DNA of 34,051 nt from a virus. The position numbers and the translations under genes were made by a program. Numbering within the stretch: the first letter of the stretch is position 1; each line of letters starts with the position of its first letter. The notes under the pieces are model-generated. The model was not told the DNA's origin, searched no databases, and worked only from the letters and a program-made list of their open reading frames with translations. This document shows, piece after piece, positions 5,530 to 10,670 of the stretch. Where the stretch lies: positions 1-34,051 of the IMG/VR virus record IMGVR_UViG_3300042485_002397. One strand, given 5' to 3'.

Positions 5530-5564
5530 AAAACCCCATCTCGACTCGTCGCCGGGATGGGGTT
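5527..5564 (-). terminator. Rho-independent terminator of the small-gene operon
   Basis: On the minus strand a stem AACCCCATC/GATGGGGTT (5556-5564 with 5532-5540) is followed by a run of T, giving GGTTTTTTAT. It closes the long minus-strand operon that ends at 5612. On the plus strand the same stem lies after the HNH gene but lacks a good T-tract. Confidence 0.8.
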
Positions 5565-5611
5565 GTGGCCAAGGGAGGGGTACTCGTTAGGGAACAGCGG
5601 CCACTAAAACC

Positions 5612-5854
5612 TTATTGGATGCCCATACCGAGCACGCCCTTGAAGTCTCCTTCGAGCATCCGTGCGGCGGCGTAGGCGGGCATGATTTCGCCGAACTCGA
5701 TGCCTGTGACATCGAGGTCTTGGTCCATGATCCCTGGCACATGGACCACGGGCCCGACGAGTGCGTACCGTGTCCCGTTGATCGTGACGACGATCATTTG
5801 GACGAGCGGTTCGTCGGCGGGGCCGCAGACGCCTGTGATGGTGAGGGTACTCAT
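5612..5854 (-). CDS. small hypothetical protein
   Basis: An 80-residue protein, not recognised. It looks like a small beta-rich domain (LTITGVCGPADEP, VTINGTRYALVGP) with a helical end, MPAYAAARMLEGDF. The ATG at 5854 overlaps the stop of the upstream gene as ATGA; the frame is open further upstream only as a shadow. It is the last gene of the long minus-strand operon, 48 bases before the terminator. Confidence 0.65.
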   Translation of the reverse strand: MSTLTITGVCGPADEPLVQMIVVTINGTRYALVGPVVHVPGIMDQDLDVTGIEFGEIMPAYAAARMLEGDFKGVLGMGIQ

Positions 5855-6087
5855 GGTTTGTCGATCTTGCGCCCGGACTCGTACCAATGCAAATCGAGGA
5901 GCAGCCGTTCGATATGGTTCTGGAGGCCGTCCCGTTCTTGTTTGACCCGTTTCAGATCGCTCGTGAGGGCTTCCAGGAGGTCATTGGAGACCTCGATCCG
6001 CCTTCGCAGGGCGTAGACATACTCCCGGAGCAGGATGTCTGTAATCGGCACGGGCGGGTCGTCTGTGGAGTTGATGGCGGGGCGCAT
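5851..6087 (-). CDS. small coiled-coil protein
   Basis: A 78-residue protein, not recognised. Residues 20-70 form a long charged helix with heptad-like spacing (LRRRIEVSNDLLEAL, LKRVKQERDGLQNHIERLLLDL), so a coiled coil is likely. The ATG shares its A with the upstream TAA stop (TAATG) and lies just beyond a 19-base tandem duplication. Its own stop overlaps the next ATG. Confidence 0.65.
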   Translation of the reverse strand: MRPAINSTDDPPVPITDILLREYVYALRRRIEVSNDLLEALTSDLKRVKQERDGLQNHIERLLLDLHWYESGRKIDKP

Positions 6088-6119
6088 TAGGTTGCACCTT
6101 TATCATTAGGTTGCACCTT
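6086..6119. repeat. 19-base tandem duplication at a gene junction
   Basis: ATTAGGTTGCACCTT at 6086-6100 is repeated exactly at 6105-6119 with TATC between, so the unit is 19 bases. It covers the stop/start junction between the 74- and 78-residue genes. Since 19 is not a multiple of 3, the duplication adds codons to the end of the upstream gene in a shifted frame. Confidence 0.85.
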
Positions 6120-6311
6120 GTACTGGTAGCGGGCTTGCTTGAGCACCTTGCGGCCGTAGTGCTCCGCGGCGAGGCATTCCTCGACCGAGTCCCGCAGGTC
6201 CCGGCGGCGGGGCATGGTGTTGTAGCCTTGGGTGAGTTCGATGGTCACGCCGTTCAGCGCCAGTTGGAGCAGGGCGATTGTGTCGAGGAGCTCGGCTCGG
6301 GTGGGGCTCAT
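6087..6311 (-). CDS. small hypothetical protein
   Basis: A 74-residue, mostly helical protein, not recognised. It starts MSPTRAELLDTIALLQLAL and ends in a basic segment. Its last ten residues are encoded by the 19-base tandem duplication at 6086-6119, so the ancestral protein probably ended slightly differently. The ATG at 6311 overlaps the upstream stop as ATGA; the frame is open further upstream as a shadow of the DUF6378 gene. Confidence 0.65.
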   Translation of the reverse strand: MSPTRAELLDTIALLQLALNGVTIELTQGYNTMPRRRDLRDSVEECLAAEHYGRKVLKQARYQYKVQPNDKGAT

Positions 6312-6820
6312 CTGATGAGCCCCCGGAGCCGATCCGCGACGAGGGTGGCGTAGCCGGCGATATCGTGCCATTGGTCGATATCGTCCGCGTTGCCATTGAC
6401 GATGCGCGAGACCTTGGTCGCGATCATCTCGAGGGCTTCCCATTGGTCATCGGCGTAGGTCTTGCCCATATCCTGGGCGTGGTCGGCCATGGCGCGCTTG
6501 AGGGCTTGGGCGAGGCGTGCGTTGTCGCTGAACGCGCCGTAGGCCTTGGCCCGTGATCCGAGGGTCTCGAGCATTGATGTGTCGTTTGATTTCACGAGCA
6601 CGATCGCATCTGCGGCGTGTGGCGAGGGGGTGGTCTCTCCTGCCCATTCCTCGATGGTGAGGGCGCCGTCTGACGGCCCACGGGCCTTGTCGCGGAGCTT
6701 GTAGGCGTAGGGAACAGAGAGCTTGAAGCGTTTAGCGACGCCTGAGACCTTTGCGCCTGGGGTGTCGAGGAAGTACTGGTAGGCCTTTTCGGCGGCGGGT
6801 TTCATTTTGCGGATGTTCAT
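6308..6820 (-). CDS. DUF6378 domain protein with N-terminal HTH-like segment
   Basis: A 170-residue protein. The C-terminal 80 residues match the phage DUF6378 domain: RAKAYGAFSDNARLAQAL, MADHAQDMGKTY, then WEALEMIATKVSRIVNGN and DQWHDIAGYATLVADRL. The all-helical fold is reminiscent of MazG-type proteins, but no activity is established. The N-terminal 50 residues (AYQYFLDTPGAKVSGVAKRF, VPYAYKLRDKA) look like a helix-turn-helix, so this may be a fusion of a DNA-binding segment and the domain. The ATG overlaps the stop of the upstream membrane-protein gene. Confidence 0.8.
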   Translation of the reverse strand: MNIRKMKPAAEKAYQYFLDTPGAKVSGVAKRFKLSVPYAYKLRDKARGPSDGALTIEEWAGETTPSPHAADAIVLVKSNDTSMLETLGSRAKAYGAFSDNARLAQALKRAMADHAQDMGKTYADDQWEALEMIATKVSRIVNGNADDIDQWHDIAGYATLVADRLRGLIR

Positions 6821-7038
6821 TGGGGCATATCCTTGTTGAGTGAGAGCAGGGTGTAGCAGGACGCCGGGACAGCGGAGCTGCCCGAGTCGTAGGCACAGGC
6901 CGCGTAGAGCGGGTCGGGGGCGTTAGCGATCATGCGCGTGCGAAGGTAGCCGTCGTAAGCGACAGCGGCGAGGAACGCGAGAAGCAGGAACGCGAAAAAC
7001 GAACCAATGGCCAAGAGGCTTTTGTCGTAACCATCCAT
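6817..7038 (-). CDS. small single-pass membrane protein
   Basis: A 73-residue protein with one clear transmembrane helix (LLAIGSFFAFLLLAFLAAVAY, about residues 7-27). A short polar C-terminal part holds two cysteines, AACAYDSG and ASCYTL. The ATG at 7038 follows AGAAAGGAG with 7-base spacing. Positive-inside reasoning is uncertain, since only YLRTR follows the helix. It could be an inner-membrane accessory protein, and a holin or spanin part cannot be ruled out. No endolysin is nearby to support a lysis role. Confidence 0.65.
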   Translation of the reverse strand: MDGYDKSLLAIGSFFAFLLLAFLAAVAYDGYLRTRMIANAPDPLYAACAYDSGSSAVPASCYTLLSLNKDMPQ

Positions 7039-7057
7039 AAACAATCTCCTTTCTAGG

Positions 7058-7207
7058 TTAAAAATACTCTCTTCCGCCGCGACTACATCTCCAATTCGGT
7101 CGTGGCACACGGCGCCACTCTTCGCTCTGGGGGCTGCGTCGATAGCAGAAGTACATGCTTATACCAACTACGGACAACAGAATCAACAACAACCAGAAAC
7201 TAGTCAT
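7058..7207 (-). CDS. very small membrane protein
   Basis: A 49-residue protein with an N-terminal transmembrane helix (SFWLLLILLSVVGISMYFCY) and a basic, tryptophan-rich tail. The ATG at 7207 overlaps the stop of the HNH gene as ATGA, and AGGAGAAAGAAAGC lies upstream. Not recognised; it could be a small accessory membrane peptide. Confidence 0.55.
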   Translation of the reverse strand: MTSFWLLLILLSVVGISMYFCYRRSPQSEEWRRVPRPNWRCSRGGREYF

Positions 7208-7593
7208 GCTTTCTTTCTCCTGGATTTCTTCTTTCTCCCCGCCCTTATACGCTGTCGTTCCTGCCAATGCAAGATGCGGTGGCAATTTGAGCAAAGGGGG
7301 ATGCACTTCTCCTCGGCCTCGCGGATCGCGGCGGAGACATTGCTGCGCTTGGTGGCGAGGTCATTGACGGACTGTTTGTTCTCGCGGATGACATGGTGGA
7401 AGTCGATCACCGCGGGGTGGGAGAACCCGCAATGGGCGCAGACCTTGTTCGCTCGGTAGGCTTCCCAGCGTTCTTTTTGCTCTCGCTTGCGCCGCGCGGA
7501 GGAGGCCTTGGTCTTGGACGGGTTGGAGAGATACCAGCGCCGCGAGTACTCTCGCTGCCGTTCGCGTCGGACATTGTCGTCCTTGAACGGCAC
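7204..7593 (-). CDS. HNH endonuclease
   Basis: A 129-residue protein with a complete zinc-supported HNH motif: C52-A-H-C55, then IDFHH at 63-67 (catalytic His pair), then CSNCHRILHW at 101-110. The N-terminal 45 residues and the C-terminus are strongly basic, as in DNA-binding homing or packaging-associated HNH proteins. The start is GTG at 7593, right after the upstream TAA. HNH proteins like this nick or cut DNA and are often mobile, but some are needed for terminase action. The gene is embedded in the small-gene operon, so it is not obviously a recent insertion. Confidence 0.85.
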   Translation of the reverse strand: MPFKDDNVRRERQREYSRRWYLSNPSKTKASSARRKREQKERWEAYRANKVCAHCGFSHPAVIDFHHVIRENKQSVNDLATKRSNVSAAIREAEEKCIPLCSNCHRILHWQERQRIRAGRKKKSRRKKA

Positions 7594-8019
7594 TTAGAGC
7601 TTCTTTTTCCAGTACAGGGCTCGTGCGAGGGAGTAAAGCAGAGGAGGGCTATAGAGCCTGAATCCACAGGCGATAAGGTTATTGGCGCTTGGTCCGTTGT
7701 CCGTGGTGTCTGACACGGCCCAGTTGTACCCCTGTCGCTTGGCCCATGTAAGGCGGGCGCGGATGAGTCGGCGTTGGATGCCGCCGCCTCGAGCGAGCGG
7801 CGTGACGCCGCAGCGGCCCAGGTAAACGCCGTCTGGGATCTGCTGGGATGGGACGAGGCACGCGAATGCCACCGGCGTGCGCCGGTGGTACGCGATCCAC
7901 CAAACCCCCTCTTCTGGAAAGTACGAAGCATCGTGCGGCAGACAAGCCCGTTGCAGCTCGATAAGGGTCTCTTCGACTTCCGGGTTTGAAGGGTCGACCT
8001 TTTTACAGATGACCTTCAT
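7594..8019 (-). CDS. GNAT family N-acetyltransferase
   Basis: A 141-residue protein with the GNAT fold. The acetyl-CoA motif A is seen as YLGRCGVTPLARGGGIQRRL (R77-x-x-G80 followed by the basic helix). Motif B follows at SDTTDNGPSANNLIACGFRLY, where N-x-x-S-x-N-x-L and GF are typical. It transfers an acetyl group from acetyl-CoA to an amine on an unknown target. Phage GNATs may modify host proteins, but the substrate cannot be read here. The ATG at 8019 lies 27 bases after the upstream stop and has only a weak ribosome-binding site. Confidence 0.8.
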   Translation of the reverse strand: MKVICKKVDPSNPEVEETLIELQRACLPHDASYFPEEGVWWIAYHRRTPVAFACLVPSQQIPDGVYLGRCGVTPLARGGGIQRRLIRARLTWAKRQGYNWAVSDTTDNGPSANNLIACGFRLYSPPLLYSLARALYWKKKL

Positions 8020-8046
8020 GGGCCGGGATATTACCGGCCTGGGGTG

Positions 8047-8376
8047 TCATTTGAAACCGTATTCCTTGAGCATGGCCGGGGTCGCGTAATAGCGCAGCAC
8101 TGTTTCAACGGCGAAGACATGCCCGTTGATAGTTGCAATGTCGATATCCTTGTCCATATCGAAGATGCCGATCTTCTTGCCTGCCTTGCGATCCTTGAGG
8201 TCGCGGGAGAGGGAGGTGTGCAGCCCGACGAGCTCTTGGATCACGATCTGGTCGAGGGTCTCTGCATTGACTTCCAGAGAGACGGTGCTACTTGCCTCGT
8301 TTTTGGGTGTTTCGGACAGATATTTTTTAGCGGCCTTCTTGCCGAGTGTGCGTTCGAGCACGGCTTTGCGGTTCAT
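8047..8376 (-). CDS. conserved phage protein of unknown function
   Basis: A 109-residue protein. It has a basic N-terminus and a helical segment, IQELVGLHTSLSRDLKDRK. A conserved-looking end follows, GIFDMDKDIDIATINGHVFA then VLRYY, a pattern seen in small phage proteins near replication genes. Function is unknown. The ATG lies in the 20-base junction repeat at 8368-8387, where GAGGTG supplies the ribosome-binding site and the upstream TGA overlaps the ATG. Confidence 0.7.
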   Translation of the reverse strand: MNRKAVLERTLGKKAAKKYLSETPKNEASSTVSLEVNAETLDQIVIQELVGLHTSLSRDLKDRKAGKKIGIFDMDKDIDIATINGHVFAVETVLRYYATPAMLKEYGFK

Positions 8377-8387
8377 CGCGGCACCTC
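8368..8387. repeat. 20-base gene-junction repeat, copy 1
   Basis: Identical to 8592-8611. On the minus strand it reads GAGGTGCCGCGATGAACCGC, which holds a ribosome-binding site, the last residues of one gene (EVPR-stop) and the start of the next (MNR). Confidence 0.9.
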
Positions 8388-8600
8388 ACCCCTTGCGCGG
8401 ATAGCCTCTACAGTTCGTTGAGCAGAATTATCAGACTCGCACAAACCATAAACAATTTTGCAGCAAGCCTCGCGCTCATGGGCGGCAACGAGGGCGGCAA
8501 ACTTCTCAAAGCAATGCTCTGGCATATCGTAGACAGAGAAATCGCCGTCAAAAAAAGCCCCTGCCTCTTGCGCCATGCGGATGATGTCGTCGCGGTTCAT
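8373..8600 (-). CDS. conserved small phage protein with DDIIRMA start and AAHEREAC motif
   Basis: A 75-residue protein of a very common phage family of unknown function. The start MNRDDIIRMAQEAG and the motif FEKFAALVAAHEREACCKI are typical, as is the end AIRARGEVPR. The ATG at 8600 overlaps the upstream stop. A truncated 14-codon relative with the same start lies at 9551-9595. Both ends of this gene are set in an identical 20-base junction, so it could be swapped as a cassette. Confidence 0.8.
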   Translation of the reverse strand: MNRDDIIRMAQEAGAFFDGDFSVYDMPEHCFEKFAALVAAHEREACCKIVYGLCESDNSAQRTVEAIRARGEVPR

Positions 8601-8611
8601 CGCGGCACCTC
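8592..8611. repeat. 20-base gene-junction repeat, copy 2
   Basis: Exact copy of 8368-8387. The two copies flank the 75-residue gene in direct orientation, so recombination between them would delete or exchange exactly one gene and rebuild the same stop/start junction. Confidence 0.9.
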
Positions 8612-8878
8612 CTCTTGTCCCGGTATCTGGCAGTACGCTTCCCAATACCCTTTGGCAATCTCTCTGGCACGGTGCTTGTTCACACCTTCACGCATCAAAG
8701 TTACAGTCAATCCATCCACCCACCATGCGGGGGTCTTGCTCTCCGGCTCCGGCGCGGCGAGGTGGGTGCGGAGTTTGATCGCCAACTGCGACATCCTCAC
8801 CCCGCCAGCGAAAGTCCTCTGCGCGGCGTCGTGCGTCAACACATCAAGGCACTCGGTCAGCAATTCACGGTCGCTCAT
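8597..8878 (-). CDS. small hypothetical protein
   Basis: A 93-residue protein, not recognised. The N-terminal half resembles small phage helical proteins (SDRELLTECLDVLTHDA, RMSQLAIKLRTHLAAPEPE); the C-terminal half holds WWVDGLTVTLMREG. The ATG at 8878 shares one base with the upstream stop (TGATG), with AGGTG upstream. The last four residues (EVPR) match the end of the next gene because of the shared junction. Confidence 0.7.
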   Translation of the reverse strand: MSDRELLTECLDVLTHDAAQRTFAGGVRMSQLAIKLRTHLAAPEPESKTPAWWVDGLTVTLMREGVNKHRAREIAKGYWEAYCQIPGQEEVPR

Positions 8879-9096
8879 CAGAGCACCTCCCGCGTCGGGC
8901 AAACTTCGTCCTTTTCCTCATGGCGATTGATATACCCGCCATATGGGGTTGGTGGACGAAGACTCCTCCAATACATCGCAGCAGGAAGCAGCGGCACTTC
9001 GTAGGGGTATTTGCATCGCCCTTTGCCTGACGAATGAAGGCCGCCCTTCGCCGTCCGCTTCCAGTCCGCGTGTTTACAGCCTATGCAACCTTTCAC
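8878..9096 (-). CDS. small cysteine-rich conserved phage protein
   Basis: A 72-residue protein of a widespread phage family. It has a CIGCKHADW start, then GKGRC and a final CPTRE, so three or four cysteines and a histidine could hold one metal ion. PLLPAAMYW and GGYINR are conserved-looking segments. The start is GTG at 9096 with AGGAGGT six bases upstream. Function is unknown. Confidence 0.75.
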   Translation of the reverse strand: MKGCIGCKHADWKRTAKGGLHSSGKGRCKYPYEVPLLPAAMYWRSLRPPTPYGGYINRHEEKDEVCPTREVL

Positions 9097-9107
9097 GGCT
9101 TCACCTC

Positions 9108-9311
9108 CTAATCCCGAATGATTCGTTTCGCGCCGAGTTTTTTTCCCGGTAGTGGCTGTACCAAATAACCCACGGGAATTTCCGCAGGGATAAAGCCCTT
9201 CATAAGGTGCAAGGCATGGATCTCTGCCCCGCCCATTTCATCCGCAAGTAATACAGCCTCCTCTCGGGTGGCTTTGATGAATGTGACAAAATCTACAATT
9301 TTAGTTTCCAT
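9108..9311 (-). CDS. small hypothetical protein
   Basis: A 67-residue protein, not recognised. A strand-helix start (VDFVTFIKATREEAVLLADEM) is followed by a basic end, GKKLGAKRIIRD. The ATG follows GGAG at 7-base spacing and lies three bases after the stop of the upstream membrane-protein gene. Confidence 0.65.
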   Translation of the reverse strand: METKIVDFVTFIKATREEAVLLADEMGGAEIHALHLMKGFIPAEIPVGYLVQPLPGKKLGAKRIIRD

Positions 9312-9314
9312 GTC

Positions 9315-9554
9315 TTATCTCCACTGCGTTACAGCAAACAACAGCACAGCGATGAACATCAGCAGCACAACTCCAAGCATGATGCTGAGAAAATTGATCG
9401 TGCCGTCGGCTTCCTTCAATTTCTCTTGCAGGACAATAAGTTCTTTGTCCTTGAGGAACAGCGCGTTCTTGTGTAGCGAGTTCTCACGCAGCAGCTCCCG
9501 TATCTCCTGATTGAGCCGGTCCTTGCTGAACTCGGGCTTTCTTTCTGTATTCAT
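9315..9554 (-). CDS. tail-anchored coiled-coil membrane protein
   Basis: A 79-residue protein. Residues 10-50 form a charged coiled coil (LNQEIRELLRENSLHKNAL, LKDKELIVLQEKLKEA). The C-terminus is a transmembrane helix (FLSIMLGVVLLMFIAVLLFAV) followed by TQWR. This tail-anchored layout places the coil in the cytoplasm. Such proteins occur in phage early regions as membrane anchors; a spanin or holin role is less likely without an adjacent endolysin. The ribosome-binding site AGGAGGTGAAGC lies in the 14-codon remnant upstream. Confidence 0.7.
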   Translation of the reverse strand: MNTERKPEFSKDRLNQEIRELLRENSLHKNALFLKDKELIVLQEKLKEADGTINFLSIMLGVVLLMFIAVLLFAVTQWR

Positions 9555-9595
9555 GCTTCACCTCCTGCCATGCGGATGATATCGTCGCGGGTCAT
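9551..9595 (-). pseudogene. 14-codon truncated relative of the 75-residue gene
   Basis: The frame reads MTRDDIIRMAGGEA and then stops. It begins like the 75-residue gene at 8373-8600 (MNRDDIIRMAQEAG...) and then lacks the remaining 60 residues. The DNA similarity extends over the first 30 bases. The start and stop overlap the flanking genes as ATGA, and its end supplies the ribosome-binding site of the next gene. It is probably a deletion remnant kept as a translational linker. Confidence 0.65.
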
Positions 9596-9771
9596 CGGTT
9601 GCTTACTCTTGCCTTGCTGTGGAGCCAGCCCTTCGGCGTCTGCTTGTAGCCGACCGCGAGTAAGGCCTCGATCGAACGGCAGTTCCCGTCGACGCGCTTG
9701 TGCAGACGGAAAGCATCGGGCGAGGCGAAGACTTGCTTGCACTCAACGCAGCGGCGGATCTTCGAGATCAC
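9592..9771 (-). CDS. small C2HC zinc-finger-like phage protein
   Basis: A 59-residue protein. The start RRCVECKQVFASPDAFRLHK followed by DGNC gives the metal-binding pattern C-x2-C ... H-x6-C. The remainder, SIEALLAVGYKQTPKGWLH, matches a common phage family with the order Cys-Cys-His-Cys, Gly and Trp. The start is GTG at 9771, overlapping the upstream TGA as GTGA; its stop overlaps the following ATG. The perfect packing and the clear finger make it a real gene. It may bind DNA or protein. Confidence 0.8.
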   Translation of the reverse strand: MISKIRRCVECKQVFASPDAFRLHKRVDGNCRSIEALLAVGYKQTPKGWLHSKARVSNR

Positions 9772-9968
9772 TGGTCGCGGGCCTCGAGCATTGCATCGGC
9801 AAGCCTGTAGGCATCTGCCGACACATAGTACGGGGTGTTCTGCGGCGTGTGGGGATTCGAGAGGATCCCGGTCAGCGCAGCGGCGGCGTAGTAGTCGCGC
9901 AGCGTGATCCCGCCTTCGATCCTGGCGGAGCCTTTGTCATCGGTCACTCGGTCTGGAAATACGTTCAC
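9768..9968 (-). CDS. conserved small phage protein with ITLRDYYAAAAL motif
   Basis: A 66-residue protein of a common phage family of unknown function. The signature is GGITLRDYYAAAALTG followed by SADAYRLADAMLEAR. The GTG start at 9968 overlaps the upstream TGA as GTGA, and the stop overlaps the next GTG in the same way. Confidence 0.8.
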   Translation of the reverse strand: MNVFPDRVTDDKGSARIEGGITLRDYYAAAALTGILSNPHTPQNTPYYVSADAYRLADAMLEARDQ

Positions 9969-10201
9969 GGTTCTTCCTCTCGTAAGGTTTCAGTAATCTC
10001 ATCTTCAAGCAACATGCGCTGCGATTCGCTAAGTACTTTGAGCACATTTACTCGCGCTTTCTTGCCGTCCTCCTTCTCGAGCTCGGCGTAGGCGGCTTTG
10101 ATCTCGATCATCGCAGGGAGCACGGCGCGCTCCAGTACGATCGGATCGAGGATGTCGAACGACAGTTCAACCTCCAGGCTTATCGACGTACGGTGATACA
10201 C
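9965..10201 (-). CDS. small helical hypothetical protein
   Basis: A 78-residue protein, not recognised. It has a long charged helix (LERAVLPAMIEIKAAYAELEKEDG) and an acidic end, LLEDEITETLREEEP. The GTG at 10201 is preferred, with GGGAG seven bases upstream, giving a 35-base overlap with the RHH gene. A CTG further in has a better-placed GGAGG but is a rare start codon. Confidence 0.6.
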   Translation of the reverse strand: MYHRTSISLEVELSFDILDPIVLERAVLPAMIEIKAAYAELEKEDGKKARVNVLKVLSESQRMLLEDEITETLREEEP

Positions 10202-10616
10202 TGTTTTTCTCCCGGTTCTTTTCAATGCGAGCAAGTAGTTCGGCCTGTTTATAGGTCTCGTCGAAGAACGGTTCAATCTGCTCACGAAAGATCTGCGACA
10301 TGCTCTTTTTGTAGAACTTCGCGAGCTCCTTGAGCTTCGCGTGCACATCAATCGGAACCATGACAGCCACGAACTTCGCCCCCTTGCGCTTGCTCGGTGA
10401 GTAGCGGCCCGGGTAGCGGTAGTTGCGTTTGCGTCGATAACGCCAGACGTATTCTTGCAATTTCGCGAGTTTCTGCTTGGCCTCGGGATCAGTACGCGCC
10501 GCAAGACGGCGCATACCAAGACGCGGAAATGTCCGGTTGAACTCGTCGTAGTTCAGGTTCTTCCAGCGCAGTCCTTTGGGGACAGGCTTTTTTGGCTTCA
10601 CTGGTGGCTTATCCAC
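10167..10616 (-). CDS. ribbon-helix-helix DNA-binding protein
   Basis: A 149-residue basic protein. The centre holds an Arc/CopG-type ribbon-helix-helix: the strand AKFVAVMVPIDVH, then helices AKLKELAKFYKK and MSQIFREQIEPFFDETY (about residues 78-120). The N-terminus is rich in K, P and R (DKPPVKPKKPVPKGLRWK). The start is GTG at 10616, six bases after AGAAAGGAG. It is the first gene after the polymerase with its own predicted promoter, so it may be the regulator of this operon, and the palindrome at 3109-3124 could be a binding site. That link is inference only. Confidence 0.75.
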   Translation of the reverse strand: MDKPPVKPKKPVPKGLRWKNLNYDEFNRTFPRLGMRRLAARTDPEAKQKLAKLQEYVWRYRRKRNYRYPGRYSPSKRKGAKFVAVMVPIDVHAKLKELAKFYKKSMSQIFREQIEPFFDETYKQAELLARIEKNREKNSVSPYVDKPGG

Positions 10617-10641
10617 ACTATTCTCCTTTCTCGGAATGCTG

Positions 10642-10670
10642 ACTCTAGCGCAACGGCGCCTGCCTCGCAA
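10642..10670 (-). promoter_or_regulatory. Predicted promoter of the RHH gene and small-gene operon
   Basis: Minus strand TTGCGA (10665-10670), 17-bp spacer, TAGAGT (10642-10647), just after the PolA stop codon and 26 bases before the start codon at 10616. Confidence 0.4.

Noticed and set aside
6817-7207. Holin/spanin lysis cassette made of the two small membrane proteins
   Set aside because: No endolysin or spanin partner nearby, and one-helix proteins are common in early regions for other roles.
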